Shown here in pieces: positions 29,975-38,831 of a stretch of DNA of 64,000 bases. The translations under genes and the position numbers were made by a program. Each line of letters starts with the position of its first letter. Position 1 is the first letter of the stretch. Below the pieces are notes generated by a model. It was given only the letters and a program-made list of their open reading frames with translations. It had not been told where the DNA came from and made no database searches. This DNA is from CAZLHO01 sp964559455. Lineage in GTDB: Bacteria > Krumholzibacteriota > Krumholzibacteriia > LZORAL124-64-63. Location: positions 58,822 through 122,821 of the forward strand of contig CAZLHO010000003.1 in NCBI GenBank assembly GCA_964559455.1. Reading direction: 5' to 3'.

Positions 29975-31187
29975 CGCGGGGCCTTTGCTGGAGGCGACGG
30001 AAGAAATCCAGGAGCTTGGCCCCTTCGCGGATCAGGTCGAAATCCGTTTCGATCTTTTGCCGGCCGGCGGCGGACAGCCGTGACACCGTCCGCGAATCAT
30101 CGGCGATTGTCTGCAGGGCGTCGGCCAGAGCCCGGGCGTCGCCCTGGGGAACAGTAAGGCCCGCCCCGTCGCCGATCAACTCGGGGATCGCCGCCACGTC
30201 GGTCGAGATCACGGGACAGCCCGCGGCCATGGCTTCCATCAGCGACACCGGAATGTTGTCGCGGTCGCCGTCCGCCGCCACCACGCAGGGCAGGGCGAAA
30301 ACGTCGGCCTTCTCCATCAGGGAACGGATCTCGTTCTGCTGCATGCCCCCCGCGAAATCCAGATCCTTGAGGCCCTCCGCATCGGCGCGGGCCCGCAGTT
30401 CGGCCGCGAGCGGTCCTTCGCCGACGATTCGCGCCCGCCAGGCGACGCCGCGCCGGTCCAGCTCGGCCAGGGCGTCGATCAGGACCGCGAAACCCTTCTT
30501 GGGCACCAGCCTGCCGACCGCGAGCACGTCGAGCGGCTTGCCCGCCCTCTCGCGGCGGTAGCAGGCGACGCTTCCCGAATCGATGCCGCAGCGCACCAGG
30601 GCGGTCGGCGGCAGATCGGCGACCAGGCTGTGGAAGTGGCGCCGGTTGTACTCCGAGATGCAGACGACCCCGGCGGCGCGGCGCAGCTTGGTGTCGAGGG
30701 CCGACTCCTCGCGGAAGATGTCCGCGGCGTGGCCGGTGAAGCTGAACGGAACGCCGGTCAGCTCGGATATCAGCAGCGCAAAGGTTGCCGGCGAGCTGGC
30801 GAAGTGGGCGTGGATGTGATCGTAGCCCTGGGCCTCGATCTCGGGCGCGACGGTCGTGGCGACGGCCAGTTGGTACAGCAGCTTCAGCTTGGTCGTCGCC
30901 GAGTCGCGACGGGAGGCCAGGCAGGCGCCCATCGCCGAGATGAACCGCCGCGGGCGCCCGATCAGCGCGCGCGCCACTCCCCACAGGACGCGCAGCGGAC
31001 CGACCGGATAGATCCGGCGCATCCCCGTCAGGTCGCATTCCGGGCGCGCGGCCCCGCTGCATCCGGAGTGGGTGCGCAGGGAGAGCAGCCCGATCTCGCA
31101 ACCAGAACGTCGCAACTGGTTGATCTCGCGGGTGATGAAGGTGTGGGTCAGGGCTGTGAAACTCGTGGAGAGGTAGAGCAGCTTCAA
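29961..31187 (-). CDS. Glycosyltransferase family 4
   Basis: 408 residues. The start is TTG 31187, with GGGAGAA directly upstream and the family-typical opening LKLLYLSTSF; an in-frame ATG at 31244 would add a non-conserved leader. Features are HIHAHFASSPA, the SFTGHAADIF segment, GRLVPKKGFAVLIDAL and VSLMEAMAAGCPVISTD with the GT4 E-x7-E motif. It is first in a minus-strand set of three (two glycosyltransferases and the asparagine-synthase-like gene) and divergent from the glycosyltransferase at 31347. Confidence 0.87.
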   Translation of the reverse strand: MKLLYLSTSFTALTHTFITREINQLRRSGCEIGLLSLRTHSGCSGAARPECDLTGMRRIYPVGPLRVLWGVARALIGRPRRFISAMGACLASRRDSATTKLKLLYQLAVATTVAPEIEAQGYDHIHAHFASSPATFALLISELTGVPFSFTGHAADIFREESALDTKLRRAAGVVCISEYNRRHFHSLVADLPPTALVRCGIDSGSVACYRRERAGKPLDVLAVGRLVPKKGFAVLIDALAELDRRGVAWRARIVGEGPLAAELRARADAEGLKDLDFAGGMQQNEIRSLMEKADVFALPCVVAADGDRDNIPVSLMEAMAAGCPVISTDVAAIPELIGDGAGLTVPQGDARALADALQTIADDSRTVSRLSAAGRQKIETDFDLIREGAKLLDFFRRLQQRPRDVDR

Positions 31188-31283
31188 GGCTTCTCCCGCG
31201 GTGCGGAGACGGGCGATATCAGAACACTGTCCGCCGCCGATCATCGGCACGGAACGAAAACCGGCATGACAGGGAACAGCCGG

Positions 31284-31289
31284 TATAAT
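31284..31289 (+). promoter_or_regulatory. Perfect -10 hexamer in a divergent gap
   Basis: TATAAT, 58 bases upstream of the glycosyltransferase ATG at 31347. It has no good -35 box, and an inverted repeat ACCGGC-N13-GCCGGT (about 31260-31285) overlaps its upstream side, which would suit an activator- or repressor-controlled promoter. Confidence 0.3.
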
Positions 31290-31346
31290 ACCATGACCCG
31301 CGATCCTGGGCAACCTCTCACCATGTCACAACCTACGGGAGCCGGC

Positions 31347-32513
31347 ATGCCCCGACGCATCCGCATCTGCTACGTCATCAACGCCTTCGCGATCGGGGGA
31401 GCGGAGACCGTGGTCCTGGACCTCGCCCGCGGCCTCGACCCCGAGATCTACGATGTCACCGTCCTGGCCGTCCACGATCGGGCCGGCGGCGAAGAGCCCG
31501 AGATGCGGCGCCGATTTCGGGCGGCGGGGGTGCGCACGGCGGCGATGACTCTGGGTTCGATGCGCAATCCGCTGTCGCTGTACCGGCTCTGGCGGTTCCT
31601 GCGGTCCGGCCGCTTCGACATCGTGCACGGTCACAATCGCCCGAGCGACGCCTGGGCGGTCACCGTCGGGGGCTGGGCCGGGATCCCCCACCGGTTGTGG
31701 ACTCGGCATCTGGTCTATCGGGACATGAGCCCTCGCCAGTTGAGTCGCTATTCGGATATCTCGCGCCGGGCCGCGATCGTGCTGGCGGTCTCCGATGCGG
31801 TGCGGGAGAACTGCATCCGGGTCGAGGGCGTCTCGCCCGACAAGGTGACGACGCTGGTCAACGGCATCGACACGGACCGTTACCGGCCGCTGGGCGCGGA
31901 GGCCAGGCGCGCCAAGAGACGCGACCTGGGACTCGCCGAGGGCCAGCGGATGCTTCTGTTCGTGGGCAGGTTGTCGCATCAGAAGGCCCCGGACGCCTTC
32001 GTGCGGCTGATCTGGTCGTTGCGCGAGGAGAGGCCGGAGATCCGCGGGTTCGTCTGCGGCGGGGGACCGTTGGCGGCGGATCTGGCGACAATGGTCGCCG
32101 GCGGCCCCGGCGGCGTCGATCTGCTCGGTTTCCGGGGGGATGTCCCGGCACTGCTCGGGGCCAGCGACCTTTTCGTCTCCACCTCGCGGAACGAGGGGCT
32201 GCCCTTGAACATGATGGAGGCCATGTCCTGCGCCGCGCCCTTCGTCGGGCCGGACATTCCGCAGGTCTCGTGCCTCTTCGCGGGCGAGGCTTCCCTGCGC
32301 AGGCGACTCTATGCGCCGCCGCCCCTGGAGGGGGATGTCCCCGCCGGGACCCTGGCTGCCTGGCGCGACCGGATTATCGCCGCGCTGGACGATCCCATGG
32401 CGGTCGCCGTCGGGAATCGGGGACGAGAAATCATCCGCGGGGAGTACTCGCTCGGCAGGATGATCGAGCGCCATCACGAGATCTACCTAAGTTTCGCGTT
32501 GTCAGGGAATTGA
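31347..32513 (+). CDS. Glycosyltransferase family 4
   Basis: 388 residues. ATG 31347 follows GGGAG; the in-frame ATG at 31323 has no ribosome binding site. The opening IRICYVINAFAIGGAETVVLDLA, HGHNRPSDAWA, LLFVGRLSHQKAP and NEGLPLNMMEAMSCAAPFV are standard GT4 marks. It lies just upstream of the export genes, and the main export promoter begins within its stop codon. It probably adds a sugar to the repeating unit. Confidence 0.87.
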   Translation: MPRRIRICYVINAFAIGGAETVVLDLARGLDPEIYDVTVLAVHDRAGGEEPEMRRRFRAAGVRTAAMTLGSMRNPLSLYRLWRFLRSGRFDIVHGHNRPSDAWAVTVGGWAGIPHRLWTRHLVYRDMSPRQLSRYSDISRRAAIVLAVSDAVRENCIRVEGVSPDKVTTLVNGIDTDRYRPLGAEARRAKRRDLGLAEGQRMLLFVGRLSHQKAPDAFVRLIWSLREERPEIRGFVCGGGPLAADLATMVAGGPGGVDLLGFRGDVPALLGASDLFVSTSRNEGLPLNMMEAMSCAAPFVGPDIPQVSCLFAGEASLRRRLYAPPPLEGDVPAGTLAAWRDRIIAALDDPMAVAVGNRGREIIRGEYSLGRMIERHHEIYLSFALSGN

Positions 32514-32538
32514 CAATATGTCCGCAGTGGATTATCAT
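32510..32538 (+). promoter_or_regulatory. Sigma-70 promoter of the export operon
   Basis: A perfect TTGACA, a 17-base spacer and TATCAT on the plus strand. The -35 box overlaps the stop codon of the upstream glycosyltransferase gene. Transcription would start near 32545 and leave a leader of about 240 bases before the kinase-like gene at 32784. Confidence 0.7.
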
Positions 32539-32723
32539 AAGGGAGCGATTTGGACCGGTCCCCGTGCCTTCGGGAGACTTCCGGTTTTCAGCCTTGCCAC
32601 CCCGCAACGGCTTCGTGAGGAGTTGACTAGAGCGATTTTTGCTACAGCCAGGCAACTCGCGGACGATTGTATTTTCACGTAGCCGGTGTGCGTCTGCCTT
32701 CAGACCAACGCAAGATATTCCAA

Positions 32724-32740
32724 GGGGGTGTGCCACCCCC
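32724..32740 (+). other. Hairpin in the export operon leader
   Basis: GGGGGTG-TGC-CACCCCC forms a 7-bp stem with a 3-base loop, 43 bases before the first start codon of the operon. No U-tract follows. It may modulate translation or processing of the long leader. Confidence 0.35.
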
Positions 32741-32783
32741 CGCTACCCGGTATTCGCCGCCGGGCCAGGTTGACAGGTGTGCC

Positions 32784-33497
32784 ATGAGCAAGATTCTGGA
32801 TTCTGTGAAGATCAAATCGGGTGGCGCGGACGAGATCACCCTGCGGTTGGCCAATATCGGCCGCAGTGCTCTCTTCCCGCTGCCGCATAAGCGTCAAAGG
32901 CGCGAATTCGAGAACATCACCAACGCACTGATGAATCTGCACAACAGCAGGACCGGCGAGGCGGTGGTTTTCGCGTCGTCGGTCAAGGGAGAGGGCGCGT
33001 CCTTCGTTTCCTACAACGTGGCTCGCTTCATCAGCGTGCTTTTCGACCGGAGCGTGGCCTGGATCGACGCCAACTTCCGTTCTCCCCACCCCCGGCTGAA
33101 TTCCGACGGCATCGATTTCCGCAGCCTGCTGCTCTATCCCGAACTCGTGCGCGACATTCCCGACAACGACTCGTTCCAGGTCATTCCCCACGGCACCGCG
33201 CCGATCAAATCGGCGGGCCTGCTGACCAGCGAAAACTACCTTCAGCTGCTGCGGGGACTTCAGGACAGATTCTTCTTCACAGTGATCGACGGCCCCCCGA
33301 TACTGGACGCTGTGGATTCCGGCCACTTGGCTCTGCCGACGTTGGGGCTGGTGCTCGTCGTCGAGAGTCGGCGCCTGGACCGCGAGGTGATCCGCCATGG
33401 GATCCAGACCGTCAGGTCCAACAACGTGAACGTCCTGGGTTCGGTGCTCAACAGACGGGTGTACGACATCCCCGATTTCATCTATTCCAGGTTGTAG
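32784..33497 (+). CDS. BY-kinase-like (CpsD/CapB/Wze) protein with a degenerate P-loop
   Basis: 237 residues, the length of separate cytoplasmic partners of Wzz-type proteins. The Walker A' strand (VAWIDANFRSPHP) and Walker B (FTVIDGPPILD) are recognisable. The P-loop, normally SxxPGEGKTT, reads SSVKGEGASFVS, so the lysine and threonine that bind ATP are missing. The C-terminal tyrosine cluster of BY-kinases is reduced to two tyrosines (RVYDIPDFIYSRL). It may be a non-catalytic regulator of chain length. It is first in the operon with the Wza-like, Wzz-like and polymerase genes. ATG 32784 follows AGGTG. Confidence 0.78.
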   Translation: MSKILDSVKIKSGGADEITLRLANIGRSALFPLPHKRQRREFENITNALMNLHNSRTGEAVVFASSVKGEGASFVSYNVARFISVLFDRSVAWIDANFRSPHPRLNSDGIDFRSLLLYPELVRDIPDNDSFQVIPHGTAPIKSAGLLTSENYLQLLRGLQDRFFFTVIDGPPILDAVDSGHLALPTLGLVLVVESRRLDREVIRHGIQTVRSNNVNVLGSVLNRRVYDIPDFIYSRL

Positions 33498-33511
33498 CCG
33501 GGAGGTCAGCC

Positions 33512-34309
33512 TTGCCCCTGATTCCGCCGAGCAGCGTCCGCCGCGGTCTTATTCCCCGGTTGACCCAAGCGGTCTTCTGCATCCTTGCGCTGGCTGCGCT
33601 TTCGGGATGCGGTTCGACGGGGCCTGCGGTCAGGACCGAGTTCCGGCCCTTCTCGGCGGAGGAGGCCGCCCTCGACCGGAGCCAGCGGGGAGCCCGCTAT
33701 ACGCTCCAGCCCGGCGATGTGGTCACCGTCAGCTTCAAGTACGAGAAGGACCTGGACCAGAATCACCTGCGGGTGCTGCCCGACGGCCGATTCACCATGA
33801 GCGGCGCGGAGGACATCAAGGTTGTCGGCATGACCATCTCCGAGTTGGACAGCGTGCTGACCGGAACCTTCGCAGCGGACTACGTCGCTCCCGAACTGTC
33901 GGTCATCATGGAGGAGTTCGGGGCCCAGCAGGTCTTCGTTCTCGGCGAGGTCGGGGCGCCCGGCCAGTACAAGCTGCCGGACCAGGGGCGCGGCGTGCTG
34001 CAGGCGGTGGCGATGGCGGGCGGCTTCAGCCAGCACGCATCCACTTCCGAGGTCCTGCTGGTGCGGGTCGTGGACGGCGGCTTCGAGTACAAGCTCTTCG
34101 ACGTCTCCCACCTCGAGAAAGAGGGGTTGCGGTCCTTCGAGGCCATGGATGTCAGGCCCAACGACATCATCTACGTTCCGCGATCCACACTCGGCGACCT
34201 CGGCTATTTCCACCAGACCGTCCTGCGCAACATCGTCGACCTCGGGGATCTGTTCTGGGACATCTACGCGATCGTGAACATCGAGGATGTGGACCGTCTT
34301 TACAGATAA
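33512..34309 (+). CDS. Polysaccharide export lipoprotein (Wza/KpsD/GumB-like)
   Basis: 265 residues. The start is TTG 33512 with GGGAGG upstream. The signal peptide ends in a lipobox (ALSGC, near residue 32). The Poly_export domain follows (YTLQPGDVVTVSF, VLPDGRFTM), then one SLBB-type domain (QQVFVLGEVGAPGQYKL, MAGGFSQHA). The family forms the outer-membrane channel for capsule or exopolysaccharide. With 265 residues and one visible SLBB domain it is shorter than E. coli Wza (about 380) and closer to GumB-like proteins. It sits between the kinase-like gene and the Wzz-like gene. Confidence 0.9.
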   Translation: MPLIPPSSVRRGLIPRLTQAVFCILALAALSGCGSTGPAVRTEFRPFSAEEAALDRSQRGARYTLQPGDVVTVSFKYEKDLDQNHLRVLPDGRFTMSGAEDIKVVGMTISELDSVLTGTFAADYVAPELSVIMEEFGAQQVFVLGEVGAPGQYKLPDQGRGVLQAVAMAGGFSQHASTSEVLLVRVVDGGFEYKLFDVSHLEKEGLRSFEAMDVRPNDIIYVPRSTLGDLGYFHQTVLRNIVDLGDLFWDIYAIVNIEDVDRLYR

Positions 34310-34323
34310 GCGGGGACGCGACC

Positions 34324-35751
34324 ATGCGCGAGAGCGGTAATTACGACGATCAGGTACAGTCGCCCCTTCCGACGCAATCCCGGATCGGGACGAAGGATCT
34401 CCTGGCCATTCTCAGCCGTCGCCGCTGGGTGGTCCTGGGCATCGCCGTGCCCGTGATCATCATCGCCCTGATCGGCACCCTGAGGACCTCCAACGTCACC
34501 ACGGCCAGCACCATGGTCATGCTGGAGATGCGCAGCCCCGAGAACCCGAGCTTCGGCAACCGGATCATCAACTACGACGTCGAGATCGCGTCGGCCGCCC
34601 AGGTGGCCATGAGCATCCCGGTGTCGCGCCTCGCCGCCGCCGCGCTCATAGATTCCCTGCCGGCGCTGGCCGAGAAGATGGAAAACGGCGTGGCGGTCGG
34701 GACCGAAGAGGATCTGGTCAATCTCCTGCAGGACGGGATCAACTGCACGCAGGTCGGCGAGAGCACCATTCTCAGGATCGCCTACACCCATACCAGCCCC
34801 GACTTCGCGCTGCAGGCGGTGGAAGAGTTGACCGAAGCCTACATCGAGTACACGATCAGCCGGGAGCACAATCCGCGCGCGGTCGACTACTACACCGACC
34901 AGATCGACGACGTCCAGGCCGAGATCGACAGCCTGCTGTCCCAGCGCGCCGACATCCTGCGGAAGGCCGGCTTCGCGGAAATGGTGACGGACGTGCGCGC
35001 GGCCTCGAACCTGATCTGGTCGTTGGAGGACGATTATTACCGGGCCCGTTCGAACCGCGTGGGATTGGAATCCCGGTACCAGGGCATGCTCGAATCGATC
35101 CGGCTGGATCCCGATTATGCCCCCAGCACCAAGACCGGCCAATACGTGGAGCTCAGCAACCTGAAGGTGATGCTGTCTTCGGAGAAGGCCAAACTGGCCG
35201 CCCTGAGGCTCAAATACACCGAGGACTCGGTGTGGGTGCAGCGCCAGGCCGAGCTGGTCGAGGAGGCCCGCCGGGCGCTGGCGCATGAGCGCCAGAACAT
35301 GATCAACGGGATCAAGCTCGACCTGGACGAGGCCCTCAGCACCGAGCGGGAATTGAGCCGGATCATCGCCCAGCAGCGTGGGAATCTCGCCGATTATCCG
35401 GATGTCGAGCGGCAGGTTTCGTCTCTCCAGTACCAGATCAATACCCGCAGCGATCTGATCGAGACCCTGCACATGAAGCGCGGAGAGGTCAGGCTGAAGT
35501 CGGCCTCCGACCAGCGAATCAGCAACATCATTCCCCTGAACGAACCTTCCATCGGGATGATGGTCGGGGGCAGCAAGAAGGCCATCTACCTGACCCTGTC
35601 GACCCTGTTCGCGCTGGCCCTGGGCATCCTGGCGGCCCTGTTCATCGACAACAGCGACCGCCGGATCTACACCAAGCGCCAGGCGGAGGAAAGCCTCGGC
35701 GTCAACGTGTTGGGATACGTGAGCGACGACGGATCCGAACGTTCGAGGTAA
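34324..35751 (+). CDS. Polysaccharide chain-length determinant (Wzz-like polysaccharide co-polymerase)
   Basis: 475 residues. TM1 at about 37-57 (VVLGIAVPVIIIALIG) and TM2 near 420-440 (LTLSTLFALALGILAALF) flank a long periplasmic region rich in coiled coil (VELSNLKVMLSSEKAKLAAL). A PxxP-type segment near TM2 reads IIPLNEPSIGMMV. The cytoplasmic kinase domain of Wzc is absent and is supplied, in degenerate form, by the separate gene at 32784. It sets glycan length and bridges to the Wza-like channel. Its start lies 15 bases after the export lipoprotein. Confidence 0.88.
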   Translation: MRESGNYDDQVQSPLPTQSRIGTKDLLAILSRRRWVVLGIAVPVIIIALIGTLRTSNVTTASTMVMLEMRSPENPSFGNRIINYDVEIASAAQVAMSIPVSRLAAAALIDSLPALAEKMENGVAVGTEEDLVNLLQDGINCTQVGESTILRIAYTHTSPDFALQAVEELTEAYIEYTISREHNPRAVDYYTDQIDDVQAEIDSLLSQRADILRKAGFAEMVTDVRAASNLIWSLEDDYYRARSNRVGLESRYQGMLESIRLDPDYAPSTKTGQYVELSNLKVMLSSEKAKLAALRLKYTEDSVWVQRQAELVEEARRALAHERQNMINGIKLDLDEALSTERELSRIIAQQRGNLADYPDVERQVSSLQYQINTRSDLIETLHMKRGEVRLKSASDQRISNIIPLNEPSIGMMVGGSKKAIYLTLSTLFALALGILAALFIDNSDRRIYTKRQAEESLGVNVLGYVSDDGSERSR

Positions 35752-35756
35752 TCCCG

Positions 35757-37253
35757 ATGAGGCTCGCCACACAAGGCGGCATCGAGCGGCGGCTCCTGGC
35801 TGCCGTTTCTTCTCCCGGCTGGTCCGCCGTCCTGCTCTGCATCGTCTTCATCTTCCTGGCCCAGTCCGCGGTCACGAAACTCGGCATGTCCGGGCTGGTG
35901 CTGGTCCTGGGCGGCCTGCTGGCCATGACCATCCTGACCGCCATCTCCCTGCACGATCTCACCATGGCCCTGATGATCTGGATGCTGTCGATGTCGGGCT
36001 TCCGATACCTCGGCATGGTCCGGATGCCGGTGCTGCCGGACTTCTCGATCGATCGCCTGATGCTCGTGTGGATCATGCTGATGTTCCTGCTGCACTCCGT
36101 GGTCGAGAGGCGCAGACTGAAAGGTCCTTTCGGGGCCGACATCGTCATGTTGGCTGGAGCCATTCTGGTCCTGTTCCAGGCCCAGCGAGGGGGCTTCACC
36201 CATTTCCACGAATGGGTCCTCAGCACCCTGTCGCCGCTCTTCGCCTACTTCTACGGGAAGAACGTGATCAACAAGGAAAGGGAGATCCGCAACATCATGA
36301 TCTTCCTGTCCGGCCTGTGCCTGTATTACACGATCCAGGCCATCGCCGAACACTTCATGTGGCGGCCCCTGATCTGGCCCAAGACGATCATCGACTACAC
36401 GACCGGCTTCGTCGCCCCCGGGCGTTCGCGCGGCCCGATGCTGCACCCGCCCCTGTTCGGGCAGTTGGTGGGGATGGTGGTGATGGTCCAGTTCCTGTTC
36501 CTGGTCAAGGCCCGGACCATGCCCGCCCGGCTCGGGATGTTCGTGCTGCTCGGCGCCGGCCTGCTGGCGCTGTTCTTCTCGTACACCCGCGGCCCCTGGT
36601 TGGCCGCCGGCGTGGCCCTGGTGCTCCTGACCGTCCTGCGGCCAGGTTTCCGCCGCGTGACGATGGTGCTGGGCGTGGTCCTGTTCATCGGCGCGCTTTT
36701 CGGCGCACTCCAGATGGCTAACACCGAATTCTTCCAGGACCGGATGAACTCGCAGAACACGGTGGAAAACCGGCTCGGGATCTTTGCGAACACCCTGCGC
36801 ATCATCCGGGACCATCCTTTCCTGGGCATCGGCTACTTCGAGTGGCAGAACGTGGTCGGCCTCTACAACCAGGCGGTCTACGTACCCCTCTACGGCTTCG
36901 TGAAGAAGTCGCTCGGGGCCGGCATGCCCATCCACGACATCTATCTCGGCCGGCTGGCGGAGGAGGGCATCTTCAGCTCGATCCTCCAGTTCACGTTCTA
37001 CTTCATGGTCCTCAGGGCGTGGCTCCGCAAGTGGCGCCTGGATCCCCGGGGGGATTGGTTCAACCGGGATACCCTGGCCGTCATGGCTGCGACCATGGTC
37101 TGCTATCTGGTCGGCGGCATGGTCATCGACTACCGCTACTTCGATCTCGTCAACGTCATCTTCTACTTCTTCGCCGGCATCATTTGCGGCTATTCGCCTC
37201 GAATCGCAAACAACGCTCTCGCTGAGGGCCGCGCCATGACGGCGCGTTCCTGA
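35757..37253 (+). CDS. O-antigen ligase/polymerase (Wzy/WaaL-like) membrane protein
   Basis: 498 residues with about twelve hydrophobic segments. The central stretch LLALFFSYTRGPWLAAGVAL matches the ligase/polymerase family (SxTRG motif), and a large periplasmic loop with NPx-type features (HDIYLGRLAEEGIF) follows. It would polymerise or ligate lipid-linked repeating units in the periplasm. GAGG precedes ATG 35757. It is next to the Wzz-like and flippase genes, as expected for a Wzy-dependent system. Confidence 0.82.
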   Translation: MRLATQGGIERRLLAAVSSPGWSAVLLCIVFIFLAQSAVTKLGMSGLVLVLGGLLAMTILTAISLHDLTMALMIWMLSMSGFRYLGMVRMPVLPDFSIDRLMLVWIMLMFLLHSVVERRRLKGPFGADIVMLAGAILVLFQAQRGGFTHFHEWVLSTLSPLFAYFYGKNVINKEREIRNIMIFLSGLCLYYTIQAIAEHFMWRPLIWPKTIIDYTTGFVAPGRSRGPMLHPPLFGQLVGMVVMVQFLFLVKARTMPARLGMFVLLGAGLLALFFSYTRGPWLAAGVALVLLTVLRPGFRRVTMVLGVVLFIGALFGALQMANTEFFQDRMNSQNTVENRLGIFANTLRIIRDHPFLGIGYFEWQNVVGLYNQAVYVPLYGFVKKSLGAGMPIHDIYLGRLAEEGIFSSILQFTFYFMVLRAWLRKWRLDPRGDWFNRDTLAVMAATMVCYLVGGMVIDYRYFDLVNVIFYFFAGIICGYSPRIANNALAEGRAMTARS

Positions 37254-37262
37254 GGGGGCGGC

Positions 37263-38831
37263 GTGAAGCTCGGGGATCTCAGACGCCAGTTGTTCGAGGG
37301 GGAAGTCCTGCGCCTGATGGGCATCACCCTGGTGACCAAGCCCATCGGCCTGGCGGTGCAGATGCTCATCGCCGGGATCTTCGGCGCCGGCTACAGCTAC
37401 GACGCCTACGCCTTCTCCCTGTTCCTGGTCGGCCTCGTCGACACTCCGCTGGCCTGCATCTACGATTCGGCCATCATCCCCCTGATCGCCAACCTGCGTC
37501 GGGAGTTGCCTCGCGACAAGCTGCTCGCGGTGCAGAACGCCACCCTGCTGCTCTTCCTGGCGCCCGGTACCCTCTATGCCCTGTTGATGATCTTCCGTCC
37601 GGAAATCGTCATCGATGTCATCGGCGGCCGGCTGCCGCCGGAAACCAGGGCCTACGTCCTGCAGATGGTGCGGGTGATGGCGGTGCCTTCGCTGGTGATG
37701 CAGGCGGTGGCGATGCTCAAGTCCCTGCTGAACCTCTCGCGCCGGTTCCGGGTGCCGGCCGTGATGCCGCTGCTGAACAGCGTGACGATGCTGGTCGCGG
37801 TCCTGGCCGCCTACAAACCGCTGGGGATCTGGGCGCTGCCGCTCGGCTTCGTCGTCTCCTACATGATCCAATTGATTGCCACTTCGGTCTTCGCCGTGGG
37901 TTCCGGCACCCTGTCGCCGGTCAGGCCGAGGCTGCCGGCCGGCATGCTCGCGCGCATCTGGCGCCAGGGCCGGCTGCTGATCCTCTCGCAGGGCATGCTG
38001 ATGGTGAATCTGTCGGTCGACCGGTTCTTCGCCGCGATGCTGGTCGCGGGCAGCATCTCCGCCGTCACCTACTCCTCGACGATCATGAACCTGGGCTGCC
38101 AGATGATCGGCTACAGCCTGGGCGTGGTGATGTTCACCCGCATGGCCGAACTCTTCGCCGCCAGGGACTACCGGGTCTGCGGCGACTATATCCTCGTGAA
38201 TCTGAGCCGCCTCATGCGCATCATCATGCCCGTCTGCCTGGCCCTGGTCCTGTCCGGCCCGGAGGTGGTGCGGGTCCTGTTCCAGCGCGGCGCCTTCGAC
38301 GCCGAGGCGGCGGTCCGCACTTCGGGCGTCCTGGCGATGTACCTGATCGGGATGCCGGCCACCCTGCTCAACCTGATCGTCGCGCGGGCCTTGAACGCGA
38401 TGCAGAAGTATCGCGACAAGCTGTGGCTCGATGGGCAATACATGCTCACCAACATCATCGGCAACGCCATTCTGGTCCGCTACCTGGCGGTTAAGGGTCT
38501 GGCCATTTCCTCCGCCTTCGCGATCACCCTGCACGTGTCCCTGTCGCTCCTGGTGATGCATCGCTACCGGACAGGCATGGCCACCGGGGCCATCGGCCGC
38601 GTCGTGTTCCGCTCGTACTTGCTGGCTGCGGCAGCCTATGCGGTCTATTCACTCAGCGGTTTCGGCCGCTTCGTCGACAGCCTCGACCTGCTGCCGACCG
38701 TGCCGGGCGCCATCGGATCGGCGCTGCTGCGATTCGCTTTCGTGGCCGGCGTCTACTACCTGATGGATGTCGGCGCCGTCCTGTGGCGGCGCCGGAACCG
38801 CCGGCGGAGGGCGGAGGTGGGGACATCGTGA
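37263..38831 (+). CDS. MurJ/Wzx-like lipid-linked oligosaccharide flippase
   Basis: 522 residues with about fourteen membrane segments. The N-terminus (LRLMGITLVTKPIGLAVQML, GYSYDAYAFSL) and the middle (VLFQRGAFDAEAAVRTSGVL) resemble the MviN/MurJ branch of the MOP superfamily; the last segment, with FQRGAFD, is a MurJ hallmark. In this context it probably flips the polysaccharide repeating unit. The start is GTG 37263. Its stop overlaps the next start (GTGA). It is unlikely to be the cell's main lipid II flippase given its location. Confidence 0.85.
   Translation: MKLGDLRRQLFEGEVLRLMGITLVTKPIGLAVQMLIAGIFGAGYSYDAYAFSLFLVGLVDTPLACIYDSAIIPLIANLRRELPRDKLLAVQNATLLLFLAPGTLYALLMIFRPEIVIDVIGGRLPPETRAYVLQMVRVMAVPSLVMQAVAMLKSLLNLSRRFRVPAVMPLLNSVTMLVAVLAAYKPLGIWALPLGFVVSYMIQLIATSVFAVGSGTLSPVRPRLPAGMLARIWRQGRLLILSQGMLMVNLSVDRFFAAMLVAGSISAVTYSSTIMNLGCQMIGYSLGVVMFTRMAELFAARDYRVCGDYILVNLSRLMRIIMPVCLALVLSGPEVVRVLFQRGAFDAEAAVRTSGVLAMYLIGMPATLLNLIVARALNAMQKYRDKLWLDGQYMLTNIIGNAILVRYLAVKGLAISSAFAITLHVSLSLLVMHRYRTGMATGAIGRVVFRSYLLAAAAYAVYSLSGFGRFVDSLDLLPTVPGAIGSALLRFAFVAGVYYLMDVGAVLWRRRNRRRRAEVGTS

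Noticed and set aside
35667..38561. A 964-codon open frame on the minus strand across the polymerase and flippase genes
   Set aside because: It is antisense to two clear membrane-protein genes, its translation is a low-complexity run of H, D, Q, R and E, and it has no ribosome binding site. Long spurious frames are expected at this GC content.
37263..38831. Assignment as the housekeeping murJ
   Set aside because: The sequence is MurJ-like, but the gene is embedded between polymerase and FemAB genes of a polysaccharide operon, so a Wzx-type role is more likely.
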